Positions 36,172 to 45,611 of a DNA stretch of 64,000 bases are shown here, in pieces. The first letter of the stretch is position 1, and each line of letters begins with the position of its first letter. This stretch comes from Pelomonas nitida (GTDB lineage: Bacteria > Pseudomonadota > Gammaproteobacteria > Burkholderiales > Burkholderiaceae_C). The position numbers and the translations under genes were made by a program. The stretch lies in the NCBI RefSeq assembly GCF_043555975.1, contig NZ_JBIGIA010000004.1, positions 248,001 to 312,000 on the forward strand, written 5' to 3'. The notes under the pieces were generated by a model. The model saw nothing but the letters and a program-made list of their open reading frames with translations, was not told where the DNA came from and searched no databases.

Positions 36172-38163
36172 ATGCGTTCCTTTGCCCTGGCGCCGCTGGC
36201 CGCCGCCTGCCTGTCTGTTTTCGTCACTCCCTCCCAGGCCGATCCGGCCGAATCGCTCGACAAGGTCGTCGTCACCGGCAACCCCTTGAAGAGCCAGGTG
36301 CTGGCCCAGCCCAGCGATTCGCTGTCCGGCGACCAACTCGTGCTGACCCGCGCGGCCAACCTGGGCGACACGCTGCAGGGCCTGCCCGGCGTGGCGGCCA
36401 CCAACTTCGGCCCCAACGCCAGCCGGCCCAGCATCCGCGGGCTGGATGGCGACCGGGTGCGCATCCTCAGCAACTCCGGCGCGTCGGTGGATGCGTCCAA
36501 CCTCAGCTTCGACCACGGCGTGGCCATCGACCCGCTGGTCATCGACAAGGTCGAGGTGCTGCGCGGCGCGGCGGCGCTGCTGTACGGCGGCAATGCGGTG
36601 GGCGGCGTCGTCAACACGCTGGACAACCGCATCCCGCGCACGCTGATCCAGGGCCTGAGCGGCGCGGCCGAGGTGCGCCTGGGCGGCGCCAGCAACGACA
36701 AGAGCGGCGCCGTGGTGCTGGACGGCGGCTCCGGCCAGCCCAACGCGGGTGTCGGCTGGCATGTGGACCTCGCCGGCCGCGACGCCGACGACCAGCGCGC
36801 GCCGCGTTTCGACAGCGAGGGTGAGAGCCGCACCAGCGTGCGCAACTCCGCCGCGCGCAGCCACGGCGGGGCGGTGGGCGGCTCGGTGTTCTTCCAGGGC
36901 GGCTATGCGGGTGTGTCGGTGGATGACTTCCACACCAACTACGGCACGACGGCCGAGGAAGACGTGACCATCCGCATGCAGCGCCAGCGTCTGGCGACGT
37001 CGGGCGAATGGGCCACGACGGACGGCCCCGTCCACCGCATCAGCTGGCAAGCCAGCCGCAACCGCTACGAGCACACCGAGATGGAGGGAGCGGAGGTGGG
37101 CACCACCTTCAAGAGCACCGGCACCGACGGGCGGCTGGAGGTGGAGCACGCGGCCGTTTCGACGCCATGGGGCCCGGTCAAGGGTCTGGTGGGCCTGCAG
37201 ACCGAGTCACTGGACTTCTCGGCGCTGGGTGAAGAGGCCTTCGTGCCCAGCACGCGCACACGCAATACCGGCGTGTTCGTGCTGGAGCAGGCCCGCCTGG
37301 GTGGCGTGGACTGGTCGGCCGGCGCCCGCACCGAGCACGTGACGGTGGACTCCGACGGCGGTGACCGCTTCGGCCCGGCCCAGTCGCGTCGCTTCAGTCC
37401 CCTCAGCCTGGCGTTCAGCGGCGTGCTGCCACTGAGCCCGGCCTGGAGCGTCAGCGCCAACCTCAACCGTACGCAGCGCGCGCCGGCCTATTACGAGCTG
37501 TTCGCCAACGGTCTGCACGTGGCCAGCGCGGCCTTCGAGGTCGGCGACGCCAATCTGGGCCTGGAGCGCTCCAAGGGTGCGGACCTCGGCCTGAAGTGGG
37601 AGGGCGACGGCAGCCATGTGCACGTCAACGTCTACGAGACGCGTTTTTCCAACTACATCGCGCTGCAGGCCACCGGTGCCGAGGCCGACAACGACGGCGA
37701 GGCCGTGCCGGTCTACGCCTTCCAGGCCGTGCCGGCGCGCTTGCGTGGCGTCGAGTTCGAGGGCCGGTGGCAACTGCATCCGTCCGTCGCGCTGCTGAGC
37801 CAGCTGGATGCCGTGCGCGGCGAAAACACGCAGACCGGCGAGCCGCTGCCGCGCCTGGCGCCGCTGCGCGCCATGCTGGGCGTTGAAGCGCGGCAGGGCG
37901 ACTGGTCGGGTGCGCTGGAATGGCGCGGCGCGGCACGCCAGACGCGCGTGGCCCAGTTCGACACCGCCACGGCCGGTTACGGCACGGTCAGGCTGAGCCT
38001 GGCCCGCCAGCTGCACTGGGACAAGGTCGACGCACTCTGGTATCTCAAGCTCGACAACCTCGGCAACAAGCTGGCCTACAACGCGACGGCGGTGCCGACC
38101 ATCCGCGATCTGTCGCCCCAACCGGGCCGCGCGGTCAGCACGGGTCTGCAGTTACGTTTTTGA
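36172..38163 (+). CDS. TonB-dependent outer-membrane receptor, ZnuD-like
   Basis: A 663-residue outer-membrane receptor. It has a signal peptide (cleaved near SQADP), a TonB-box-like LDKVVVTGN, and a plug domain with SIRGLDGDRVRILSNSG, SFDHGVAIDPLVIDKVEVLRG and ALLYGGNAVGGVVNTLDNRIP. A beta-barrel follows, ending in the terminal phenylalanine signature (GLQLRF). The plug motifs, in particular the SNSG..DASNLSFDHG stretch, are those of the ZnuD-like zinc/heme receptor group, so metal uptake is likely; siderophore uptake is less likely. It lacks the His-rich external loop of some ZnuD proteins. It follows a small exported Cys/His protein and is preceded by a hairpin. No Zur box was identified with confidence. 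Confidence 0.85.
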   Translation: MRSFALAPLAAACLSVFVTPSQADPAESLDKVVVTGNPLKSQVLAQPSDSLSGDQLVLTRAANLGDTLQGLPGVAATNFGPNASRPSIRGLDGDRVRILSNSGASVDASNLSFDHGVAIDPLVIDKVEVLRGAAALLYGGNAVGGVVNTLDNRIPRTLIQGLSGAAEVRLGGASNDKSGAVVLDGGSGQPNAGVGWHVDLAGRDADDQRAPRFDSEGESRTSVRNSAARSHGGAVGGSVFFQGGYAGVSVDDFHTNYGTTAEEDVTIRMQRQRLATSGEWATTDGPVHRISWQASRNRYEHTEMEGAEVGTTFKSTGTDGRLEVEHAAVSTPWGPVKGLVGLQTESLDFSALGEEAFVPSTRTRNTGVFVLEQARLGGVDWSAGARTEHVTVDSDGGDRFGPAQSRRFSPLSLAFSGVLPLSPAWSVSANLNRTQRAPAYYELFANGLHVASAAFEVGDANLGLERSKGADLGLKWEGDGSHVHVNVYETRFSNYIALQATGAEADNDGEAVPVYAFQAVPARLRGVEFEGRWQLHPSVALLSQLDAVRGENTQTGEPLPRLAPLRAMLGVEARQGDWSGALEWRGAARQTRVAQFDTATAGYGTVRLSLARQLHWDKVDALWYLKLDNLGNKLAYNATAVPTIRDLSPQPGRAVSTGLQLRF

Positions 38164-38317
38164 TCAGACGCTGAATGATCGGCGACACCCGGTATAACCG
38201 TGGTGCGCCGATGCGCCAGCCTTGGGTTTGCATGCACTGCGGCAGGGCTGGTGTGCACCAGGGCCGGCATGTCCGGTGGGTGCGGAATTTGCATCGGTGC
38301 TCAGGAGAGGAGCAACG

Positions 38318-39751
38318 ATGCAGACCGCTTTCGACGAAATGAACGCAGCGGGGCCCGTCACCCGCGCCCACTACGACGCCTATGCCCGCTGGCTGGCGGA
38401 GCAGCCCGAGTCGCTGATGCGCGAACGGCGCGAACAGGCGGAGCTGATCTTCCGCCGCGTGGGTATCACCTTCGCGGTCTATGGCGACAAGGATTCGGGC
38501 GAGGGCACCGAGCGCCTCATCCCCTTCGACCTGATCCCGCGGGTCATTCCGGCGGCCGAATGGACCGCCATGCAGGCCGGCCTGGCGCAGCGCGTGACGG
38601 CGCTGAACCGCTTCATCCACGACGTCTATCACGACCAGGAGATCCTGAAGGCCGGCATCGTGCCGGCCGACGAGATCCTGAAGAACACGCAGTTCCGCAA
38701 GGAGATGATGGGCGTGGACGTGCCCGGCGGCGTCTACAGCCACATCGCTGGGGTGGACATCGTGCGCGCCGGCCATGCCGACGGCAGCGGCCACTACTAC
38801 GTGCTGGAAGACAACCTGCGCGTGCCCAGTGGCGTGAGCTACATGCTCGAGAACCGCAAGATGATGATGCGGCTCTTCCCCGAGCTGTTCGTGCAGCACC
38901 GCATCGCGCCGGTGGCCCATTACCCCGACCTGCTGCTGGACACGCTGCGCAGCGTGGCGCCGCCCGGCGTGGCCGACCCCACCGTCGTCGTCATGACGCC
39001 GGGCATGTACAACTCGGCCTATTTCGAGCACGCCTTCCTGGCGCAGCAGATGGGCGTGGAGCTCGTCGAGGGTCAGGACTTGTTCGTCGACGGCGGCTTC
39101 GTCTACATGCGCACCACGCGCGGCCCCAAGCGCGTGGACGTGATCTACCGCCGCATCGACGACGACTTCCTCGACCCGCAGGTCTTCCGCGCCGACTCGC
39201 AACTGGGCTGCGCGGGGCTGGTGAACGCCTACAAGGCCGGCAAGGTCACGCTGAGCAACGCCATCGGCACGGGTATCGCGGACGACAAGTCCATCTACCC
39301 CTATGTGCCGAAGATGATCGAGTTCTACCTCGGCGAGAAGCCCATCCTGCAGAACGTGCCCACCTACGTCTGCCGCGAGAAGGAAGACCTGGCCTACACG
39401 CTGGCGCATCTGGGCGAGCTGGTCGTGAAGGAGGTGCATGGCGCTGGCGGCTACGGCATGTTGGTCGGGCCGGCGGCCACCAAGGCCGAGATCGAGGCCT
39501 TCCGGGCGCGCCTCGTCGCGAACCCGGGCAACTACATCGCGCAGCCGACGCTGTCACTGTCCACCTGCCCGACCTTCGTCGAAAGCGGCGTGGCTCCCCG
39601 TCACATTGACCTGCGACCCTTCGTGCTGTCGGGCTCGACGGTGCGCATGGTGCCGGGCGGGCTGACGCGCGTGGCGTTGAAGGAGGGATCGCTCGTGGTC
39701 AATAGCAGCCAGGGCGGCGGGACCAAGGACACCTGGGTGTTGGAGGACTGA
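38318..39751 (+). CDS. Circularly permuted ATP-grasp protein (DUF404/DUF407)
   Basis: A 477-residue protein of the circularly permuted ATP-grasp type 2 family, predicted to form an amide or peptide bond using ATP. Family segments visible are VTALNRFIHDVYHDQEILKAG, the HYYVLEDNLRVPSGVSYMLENR nucleotide-site region, VVVMTPGMYNSAYFEHAFLA, VDVIYRRIDDDFLDP, and the C-terminal VVKEVHGAGGYGMLVG with QPTLSLSTCPT. A strong AGGAGAGGAGC precedes the ATG. Homologues form a conserved cluster with alpha-E and transglutaminase-like proteins, as here. The alpha-E gene begins 400 bases downstream, after a small gene on the opposite strand, whereas these genes are usually adjacent. The natural product or target is unknown. 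Confidence 0.88.
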   Translation: MQTAFDEMNAAGPVTRAHYDAYARWLAEQPESLMRERREQAELIFRRVGITFAVYGDKDSGEGTERLIPFDLIPRVIPAAEWTAMQAGLAQRVTALNRFIHDVYHDQEILKAGIVPADEILKNTQFRKEMMGVDVPGGVYSHIAGVDIVRAGHADGSGHYYVLEDNLRVPSGVSYMLENRKMMMRLFPELFVQHRIAPVAHYPDLLLDTLRSVAPPGVADPTVVVMTPGMYNSAYFEHAFLAQQMGVELVEGQDLFVDGGFVYMRTTRGPKRVDVIYRRIDDDFLDPQVFRADSQLGCAGLVNAYKAGKVTLSNAIGTGIADDKSIYPYVPKMIEFYLGEKPILQNVPTYVCREKEDLAYTLAHLGELVVKEVHGAGGYGMLVGPAATKAEIEAFRARLVANPGNYIAQPTLSLSTCPTFVESGVAPRHIDLRPFVLSGSTVRMVPGGLTRVALKEGSLVVNSSQGGGTKDTWVLED

Positions 39752-39798
39752 CGCGATGCAATGGAAGCCTGAACGTATTTTTTTCGGGTGCGATGAGC

Positions 39799-40038
39799 TC
39801 AGTCGTCGTGATCGCCCAAAACACCTCCTGAACAAAACCACGGCGCTCCGGAATCTGCCGGATCAGCGCGTTGATCCGCGCGTTTGCGCGACTTGGCGTA
39901 GATCCAGACGAAGAGAGCAAGGAGACACAACGAGAAAACCAGCGGCATGAGCAGCGATGCGATCCGGTTGGGTGATCTGGCGTCCGAGAAGTGGTATGCG
40001 ACGCCGCCCACGGCAATGATGATGAACAGGGATCTCAT
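39799..40038 (-). CDS. Small membrane protein on opposite strand between ATP-grasp and alpha-E genes
   Basis: The minus-strand frame from ATG 40038 encodes 79 residues: a hydrophobic helix (SLFIIIAVGGVAYHFS), a short polar loop (DARSPNRIA), a second helix (LLMPLVFSLCLLALFVWIYA), and a basic then acidic tail ending GVLGDHDD. The two-helix topology is sensible, and base composition is visibly less GC-rich than the flanking genes, which suggests acquired or untranslated sequence. There is no strong Shine-Dalgarno. I do not recognise a family. This gene explains much of the 400-base gap inside what is normally a compact operon. Confidence 0.42.
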   Translation of the reverse strand: MRSLFIIIAVGGVAYHFSDARSPNRIASLLMPLVFSLCLLALFVWIYAKSRKRADQRADPADSGAPWFCSGGVLGDHDD

Positions 40039-40151
40039 GACTTTCACGTCCACATTTCGCCAGCCGATTCTGTTTGCGCGACAAGCCCTGTCCGCCCATC
40101 GGCCTACGTCAATTTTCACGGGCTCTGCAGCAGGCGATCAGGAGTTGTCTT

Positions 40152-41111
40152 ATGTTGTCTAGGACCGCTGACCATCTGTTTTGGCTGAGCCGCTACATCG
40201 AGCGGGCCGAAAACACGGCGCGCATGCTGGACATCGCCTACCAGACCTCGCTGCAACCCCAGTCGGCCGACGAGTCGCTGCAGACCTGGCGCAGCCTGGT
40301 GTCGATCTCCGAGTTGAATGGCCTGTACGGCGCCAAGTACTCGGTGATCAACGCCCGCAACGTCATGGAGTTCATGGTGGCCGACGAGAACAACCTCTCG
40401 TCCATCTTCAACTGCCTGCGTGCGGCGCGCGAGAACGCCCGTGCGGTGCGGGGCTCTCTGACCACCGAGGTCTGGGAGACGATGAACCAGACCTGGCTGG
40501 AGTTCCGCCGCCTGCTGCGCGAAGGGGCGCTGGCGCGCGACCCGTCGCAGCTGTTCGAGTGGGTGAAGTACCGCTCGCACCTGTCGCGCGGCGTGACGGT
40601 GGGCACGATGCTGCAAGACGAGGCCTTCCACTTCATCCGCATCGGCTCCTTCCTGGAGCGCGCCGACAACACCGCGCGGCTGCTGGACGTGAAGTTCTAT
40701 CGCCAGGAGCAGGCTCAGGTGGACGCAGACGATGCGGGGCACGACACCGCGCGCGACTTCTACTACTGGTCGGCCGTGCTGCGCTCGGTGTCGGGGTTCG
40801 AGATCTACCGCAAGGTCTACAGCAATGTCATCCAGCCCGACAAGGTGGCCGAGCTGATGATCCTGCGCTCGGACATGCCGCGCTCGCTGTCGCACTGCAT
40901 CACGCGCATGCATGCGAACCTCAAGCGTGTGGCGAACCCGCAGTCGGCGGAGACGCTGCGGCGCGCCGGTCGGTTGGAGGCCGGGCTGGCCTTCGGGCGC
41001 ATCGACGAGATCCTGGCGGAAGGGTTGCATCCTTTCCTGGACCGTTTCCTCGCCGAGGTGGCGGATCTCGGTGCGCGGATCAGCCAGGACTTCCTGGTGC
41101 CTTCGGCTTGA
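40152..41111 (+). CDS. Alpha-E domain protein (DUF403)
   Basis: A 319-residue, all-helical protein matching the alpha-E family. It starts with the family signature MLSRTADHLFWLSRYIERAENTAR, which recurs with variation mid-protein as HFIRIGSFLERADNTARLLD. Other family segments are EFMVADENNLSSIFNCLRAARENAR and the Asp-rich FYYWSAVLRSVSGFEIYRK. The biochemical role is unknown; the family nearly always occurs with circularly permuted ATP-grasp and transglutaminase-fold proteins and is thought to act in the same peptide-forming or modifying pathway. An AGGAG upstream of the ATG at 40152 supports the start. Palindromic element B lies immediately downstream and separates it from its usual partner, the transglutaminase gene. 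Confidence 0.9.
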   Translation: MLSRTADHLFWLSRYIERAENTARMLDIAYQTSLQPQSADESLQTWRSLVSISELNGLYGAKYSVINARNVMEFMVADENNLSSIFNCLRAARENARAVRGSLTTEVWETMNQTWLEFRRLLREGALARDPSQLFEWVKYRSHLSRGVTVGTMLQDEAFHFIRIGSFLERADNTARLLDVKFYRQEQAQVDADDAGHDTARDFYYWSAVLRSVSGFEIYRKVYSNVIQPDKVAELMILRSDMPRSLSHCITRMHANLKRVANPQSAETLRRAGRLEAGLAFGRIDEILAEGLHPFLDRFLAEVADLGARISQDFLVPSA

Positions 41112-41162
41112 GGGCTGGTGATGGGGGAGGCGTTGCCGGCAGCTCCAACGTTCGTTGCCTCG

Positions 41163-41734
41163 TGCCGGGAATTCGCCCCGGCGGGCGACCTACTTTTTGA
41201 GCGACCAAAAAGTAGGCAAAAAGTCGCCCCCGATCCGCCCGGCCCTTTGCTTCGCAGCGGGCTGCCCTGTGCTGCTCAGGCCTTGCGGGCCCGCGCAAAA
41301 CTCGCTTCGCTACGCTGCGCTCAAACAGTTGCGCGGAGTCAGTGCTTGAAGCGTGCTGCGCACGCGCCCGCCAGCCCTTGCGCTGCTCGGCGGGCTCAGA
41401 GGGGGGGTGATGGAATGGCCGGCGCCAGCCGGCTTATGGGTTTGGCTGTCGGCTGTTTCGGCTGTTCGGCTGTTTCGGGTCTTCCCCTTCAAAACCGCCG
41501 AGAAGCGCAGAGGGCCAGGGCGCGCGCGCAGCGCGCTTCAACGACTGACTTCGCGCCCCTTTGTCTGAGCGAAGTGAGCGCAGTGAACGAAGCGAGTTGG
41601 GCGCGGCCCTGGGCTTCGAGCATCGCAGGGGACCCCGACGCGCAGCGTTGGGGCGGCTTTGCAGGGGCGCCTTCTTTGCCTACTTTCTTGCGCGCGCAAG
41701 AAAGTAGGTCGCCCGCCGGGGCGAAATCCCGGCA
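41163..41734. repeat. Palindromic element B: inverted pair of the dispersed repeat, inside an operon
   Basis: A 572-bp inverted repeat centred at about 41448. A 23-base segment (41174-41196, CCCCGGCGGGCGACCTACTT core) is matched exactly by the reverse complement at 41701-41723. Looser pairing continues inward through GCGCAAAACTCGC-type and GCTCGGCGGG/CCGCCGAG segments to a roughly 100-base centre rich in GGCTGTTTCGGCTGTTC repeats. Each arm has a CCTACTTTTT...AAAAAGTAGG or CCTACTTTCTTG..CAAGAAAGTAGG hairpin. It occupies nearly all of 41112-41796, between the alpha-E and transglutaminase genes. No open frame in it looks genuine. Confidence 0.88.
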
Positions 41735-41796
41735 TGGGACTTGGCATTCAACCAAACTTGGAATGAGCGCCCGCCAAACGGCGCGGTGACCCACGC

Positions 41797-44700
41797 ATGA
41801 GCATCCACGTCGCCCTCAAACACGTCACCCGCTACAAATACGATCGCCCCGTCGCGCTCGGCCCGCAGGTCATCAGGCTGCGCCCCGCGCCGCACTGCCG
41901 CACGCCCATCCTCAGCTACTCGCTGCGGATCGAGCCGGCCAACCACTTCATCAACTGGCAGCAAGACCCCTTCGCCAACTACCTCGCGCGGCTCGTCTTC
42001 CCCGAGAAGACGACCGAGTTCACCGTCACGGTGGACCTGGTGGCCGAGATGGCGGTCTACAACCCGTTCGACTTCTTCCTGGAGCCGCACGCCCAGACCT
42101 TCCCGTTCGCGTACGACGAGGCCCAGCAGATCGAGCTGGCGCCCTATCTGCAGGCCGGCCCCGCCACGCCGCTGCTGGCCGCCTATCTGAAGGACATCCC
42201 GCGCACCGAGCGCGCCACCATCGACTTCCTCGTCGAGCTGAACCAGCGCGTGCAGCGCAGCGTGTCCTACCTCATCCGGCTCGAGCCCGGCGTGCAGACC
42301 CCGGAGGACACGCTCAGCAAGGCGTCGGGCTCCTGCCGCGACTCCGGCTGGCTGCTGGTGGAACTGCTGCGCCACCTGGGGCTGGCGGCGCGCTTCGTGT
42401 CGGGCTACCTGATCCAGCTCGCGCCCGACGAGAAGTCGCTCGACGGCCCCAGCGGCACGGAGGTGGACTTCACCGACCTGCACGCCTGGTGCGAGGTCTA
42501 CCTGCCCGGGGCCGGCTGGATCGGGCTGGACCCGACGTCCGGCCTGCTGGCCGGCGAAGGCCACATTCCGCTGGCGGCCACGCCCACGCCCGGCAGTGCG
42601 GCACCCATCAGCGGCGCGGTGGACGAGAGCGAGGTGGAGTTCGGCCACGAGATGAGCGTCACGCGTATCTTCGAGTCGCCGCGCGTGACCAAGCCCTACA
42701 CCGACGAGCAGTGGGCCGCCGTGCTGAAGCTCGGCGAGCGCGTCGACCGCGAGCTGATCGCGGGCGACGTGCGGCTGACGATGGGCGGCGAGCCCACCTT
42801 CGTCGCCATCGACAACCGCGACGCGCCGGAGTGGAACACCGAGGCGCTCGGGCCCACCAAGCGGCTCTACGCCCAGGCGCTGACGCACCGGCTGCGTGAC
42901 GAGTACGGGCAGGGCGGTTTCCTGCACTTCGGGCAGGGCAAGTGGTACCCCGGCGAGCAGCTGCCGCGCTGGGCGCTGTCCATCTACTGGCGCGCCGACG
43001 GCCAGCCCTGCTGGCGCAACCCCGACTGGTTTGCCGACGAGCGCGAGGGCCATGCCTACACGAGCGAGCACGCGCAGACCTTCATGACCGCGCTCACGCG
43101 CCGGCTGGGCGTGGCGGACACCCATGTGCGCCCCGGCTACGAGGACACCTTCTACTACCTGTGGCGTGAACGCCGCCTGCCCGTCAACGTCGACCCCTTC
43201 ACCTCGCAGCTGGACGACGAGATGGAGCGCGCGCGGCTGCGCCGCGTGTTCGAGCAAGGGCTGTCGCATGTCGTCGGGTATGTGCTGCCGCTGCGTCATG
43301 CCAGCGATGCGCCGACGCTGGCAGGCACGCGCTGGCAGACCGGGCCGTGGTTCCTGCGCGATGACCGCCTTTATCTGCACCCCGGCGACTCGCCCATGGG
43401 GTGGCGGCTGCCACTGGATTCGCTGCCCTGGGTCAGCAAGGGCGACTATCCCTATTTGATCGAGCAGGACCCGTTCGCACCCCGCGGCATGCTGCCCGCG
43501 GCGGCGGCGCTGAAAGCCCAGGTGCAAGGCGTCACATCGGGCGGCCCGTCGGCGTGGCGAGACGGCGGCGGGTCAGGGGCGGGCCTGGGTGGATTTGCGC
43601 CCGGCGATTCGCCCTGGCCCGCCGCCGCGCGCGCGGTGAACGAGACGGCGCCGGACCGGCAGGAGAGCGCGCACTGGATCACCCGTACGGCGCTGTGCGT
43701 GGAGGCACGCGACCCGCGGCGCGCCAACGGCCCGCAGGCCGAGGCGCAGGGCGAGGCCAGCGGTGTGCTGTATGTGTTCATGCCGCCGCTGGAGAAGCTG
43801 GAGCATTACCTGGAACTGCTGTCGGCCGTGGAAGCCACTTGCGAGGACACCGGCTTCAAGGTGGTGCTGGAGGGCTACCCGCCGCCGCGCGACCCGCGGC
43901 TGAAGGTGCTGCAGGTGACGCCGGACCCCGGCGTCATCGAGGTCAACATCCACCCGGCGCACAACTGGGGCGAACTGGTGGAGCACACCGAGTTCCTGTA
44001 CGAGGCGGCCCGGCTCACGCGGTTGTCCAGCGAGAAGTTCATGATCGACGGGCGCCACACCGGTACCGGCGGCGGCAATCACTTCGTGCTGGGCGGCGCC
44101 ACGCCGGCGGACTCCCCCTTCCTGCGCAGGCCGACGCTGCTGGCCTCGCTGCTCGCCTACTGGCATAACCACCCGTCCTTGAGCTACCTGTTCAGCGGCC
44201 TCTTCCTTGGCCCTACCAGCCAGGCGCCGCGCGTGGACGAGGCGCGCAACGACCAACTGCGCGAGCTGGAGATCGCGCTGGGCGAGATCTTCAAGGCCGA
44301 GCAGCGCTTCGGCGAGGCCATGCCGCCGTGGCTGGTGGACCGCACGCTGCGCAACGTGCTGGTGGACGTGACCGGCAACACGCACCGCAGCGAGTTCTCC
44401 ATCGACAAGCTCTACTCGCCCGACTCCACCACCGGCCGCCTGGGGCTGCTGGAGCTGCGCGCCTTCGAGATGCCGCCGCACGCGCGTATGAGCGTCGTGC
44501 AGCAACTGCTGCTGCGCGCCTTCGTCGCGCGGTTCTGGAAGACACCCTACAAGACGCCGCTGGTGCGCTGGGGCACGGAGCTGCACGACCGCTGGCTGCT
44601 GCCGCATTTCGTCCGCGAAGACTTCGCCGACGTGCTGGAGGACATGGCCGAGGCAGGCTACGCGCTGGACCCGGCCTGGTTCGCGCCGCATGTCGAGTTC

Positions 44701-45246
44701 CGCTTCCCGAAGTTCGGCGAGTTCGCGGCGCGCGGCGTGCATGTCACGCTGCGTGGCGCGCTGGAGCCCTGGCATGTGATGGGCGAGGAGGGCTCGGCCG
44801 GTGGCACGGTGCGTTATGTGGACGCGTCGCTGGAACGCATGGAGGTGCATGTCAGCGGCCTCATCGACCCGCGCCACCGCATCACCGTCAACGGCGTGCC
44901 GCTGCCGTTGCAGCCCACGGGCCGCGTCGGCGAGTTCGTCGCCGGCGTGCGCTACCGCGCGTGGCTGCCCGCCTCGGCGCTGCACCCGACCATCGGCATC
45001 CATGCCCCGCTGACGGTGGACCTCGTCGACACCTGGCAGCAGCGATCGCTGGGCGGTTGCCGCTACTCGGTGGCCCACCCGGGCGGCCGCAACTACGCGA
45101 CGCTGCCCGTCAACGCCTACGAGGCCGAGAGCCGGCGCCTCGCCCGTTTCGTGGCCATGGGCCACACGCCCGGCCGCGTGCTGGCCGGCGAGCCGCAGCG
45201 CAGCCTGGAGTTCCCGTTCACGCTGGACTTGCGCAAGGCGAGCTGA
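41797..45246 (+). CDS. Transglutaminase-like protein with C-terminal DUF2126
   Basis: An 1149-residue fusion. The N-terminal part is a bacterial transglutaminase-like module: a beta domain (VALKHVTRYKYDRPVALGPQ), then the papain-fold core with catalytic Cys in GSCRDSGWLLVELL, His in DLHAWCEV and Asp in GLDPTSG (about residues 180-250). From about residue 320 onward lies DUF2126, with LTMGGEPTFVAIDN, HFGQGKWYPGEQLPRWAL and later TGTGGGNHFVLGG. Its GxGGG and His-rich motifs resemble amidoligase/glutamine-synthetase-like folds. A roughly 60-residue Gly/Ala/Pro-rich stretch after VTSGG (about residues 575-635) looks like a linker. The protein is expected to form or cleave amide bonds with the ATP-grasp and alpha-E partners. 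The start is the ATG at 41797. Confidence 0.88.
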   Translation: MSIHVALKHVTRYKYDRPVALGPQVIRLRPAPHCRTPILSYSLRIEPANHFINWQQDPFANYLARLVFPEKTTEFTVTVDLVAEMAVYNPFDFFLEPHAQTFPFAYDEAQQIELAPYLQAGPATPLLAAYLKDIPRTERATIDFLVELNQRVQRSVSYLIRLEPGVQTPEDTLSKASGSCRDSGWLLVELLRHLGLAARFVSGYLIQLAPDEKSLDGPSGTEVDFTDLHAWCEVYLPGAGWIGLDPTSGLLAGEGHIPLAATPTPGSAAPISGAVDESEVEFGHEMSVTRIFESPRVTKPYTDEQWAAVLKLGERVDRELIAGDVRLTMGGEPTFVAIDNRDAPEWNTEALGPTKRLYAQALTHRLRDEYGQGGFLHFGQGKWYPGEQLPRWALSIYWRADGQPCWRNPDWFADEREGHAYTSEHAQTFMTALTRRLGVADTHVRPGYEDTFYYLWRERRLPVNVDPFTSQLDDEMERARLRRVFEQGLSHVVGYVLPLRHASDAPTLAGTRWQTGPWFLRDDRLYLHPGDSPMGWRLPLDSLPWVSKGDYPYLIEQDPFAPRGMLPAAAALKAQVQGVTSGGPSAWRDGGGSGAGLGGFAPGDSPWPAAARAVNETAPDRQESAHWITRTALCVEARDPRRANGPQAEAQGEASGVLYVFMPPLEKLEHYLELLSAVEATCEDTGFKVVLEGYPPPRDPRLKVLQVTPDPGVIEVNIHPAHNWGELVEHTEFLYEAARLTRLSSEKFMIDGRHTGTGGGNHFVLGGATPADSPFLRRPTLLASLLAYWHNHPSLSYLFSGLFLGPTSQAPRVDEARNDQLRELEIALGEIFKAEQRFGEAMPPWLVDRTLRNVLVDVTGNTHRSEFSIDKLYSPDSTTGRLGLLELRAFEMPPHARMSVVQQLLLRAFVARFWKTPYKTPLVRWGTELHDRWLLPHFVREDFADVLEDMAEAGYALDPAWFAPHVEFRFPKFGEFAARGVHVTLRGALEPWHVMGEEGSAGGTVRYVDASLERMEVHVSGLIDPRHRITVNGVPLPLQPTGRVGEFVAGVRYRAWLPASALHPTIGIHAPLTVDLVDTWQQRSLGGCRYSVAHPGGRNYATLPVNAYEAESRRLARFVAMGHTPGRVLAGEPQRSLEFPFTLDLRKAS

Positions 45247-45611
45247 CGGTCGTGTCTCTGTGACCCGCGCCGGTGCCCGAGGCGGCACGGGGCGCGGTGC
45301 AGGCGTGCGCCATCAATCAGGTCGGCGTGACCGCTGTTGGGCGCAGCAACTGGGTTTCGGCAACGGCATGACCTGCCGGCGCGGTGGCGTGAATGACGGG
45401 GACCTGGCCTGTTCAGACCCGTGCGGAGATGTCCAGGGATGGGCATCCCTAACTCAACCCCTGATTTGCAGTCGGCATGGCATTTGTGGGGCTGGCGGGG
45501 CGATATGACCTCTGGCTACGATTTGTGAGCGGGTCTGCAGTGCGCTCGACTGGAGGACTCCTACCTCCGGGCTGCGGGGATCCACGCTCCATCAACCAGG
45601 AGGAGACATCC
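45247..45611. other. Gene-free leader region of GH74 gene with a 16-bp inverted repeat
   Basis: The 365 bases before the GH74 gene hold no convincing coding frame. AGGGATG-GG-CATCCCT (45435-45450) is a perfect 7-bp inverted repeat with a 2-bp spacer, a candidate operator. The 70 bases just before the ATG are less GC-rich and end in a strong AGGAGGAGA Shine-Dalgarno. No riboswitch and no clear -35/-10 pair could be assigned. Confidence 0.4.
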
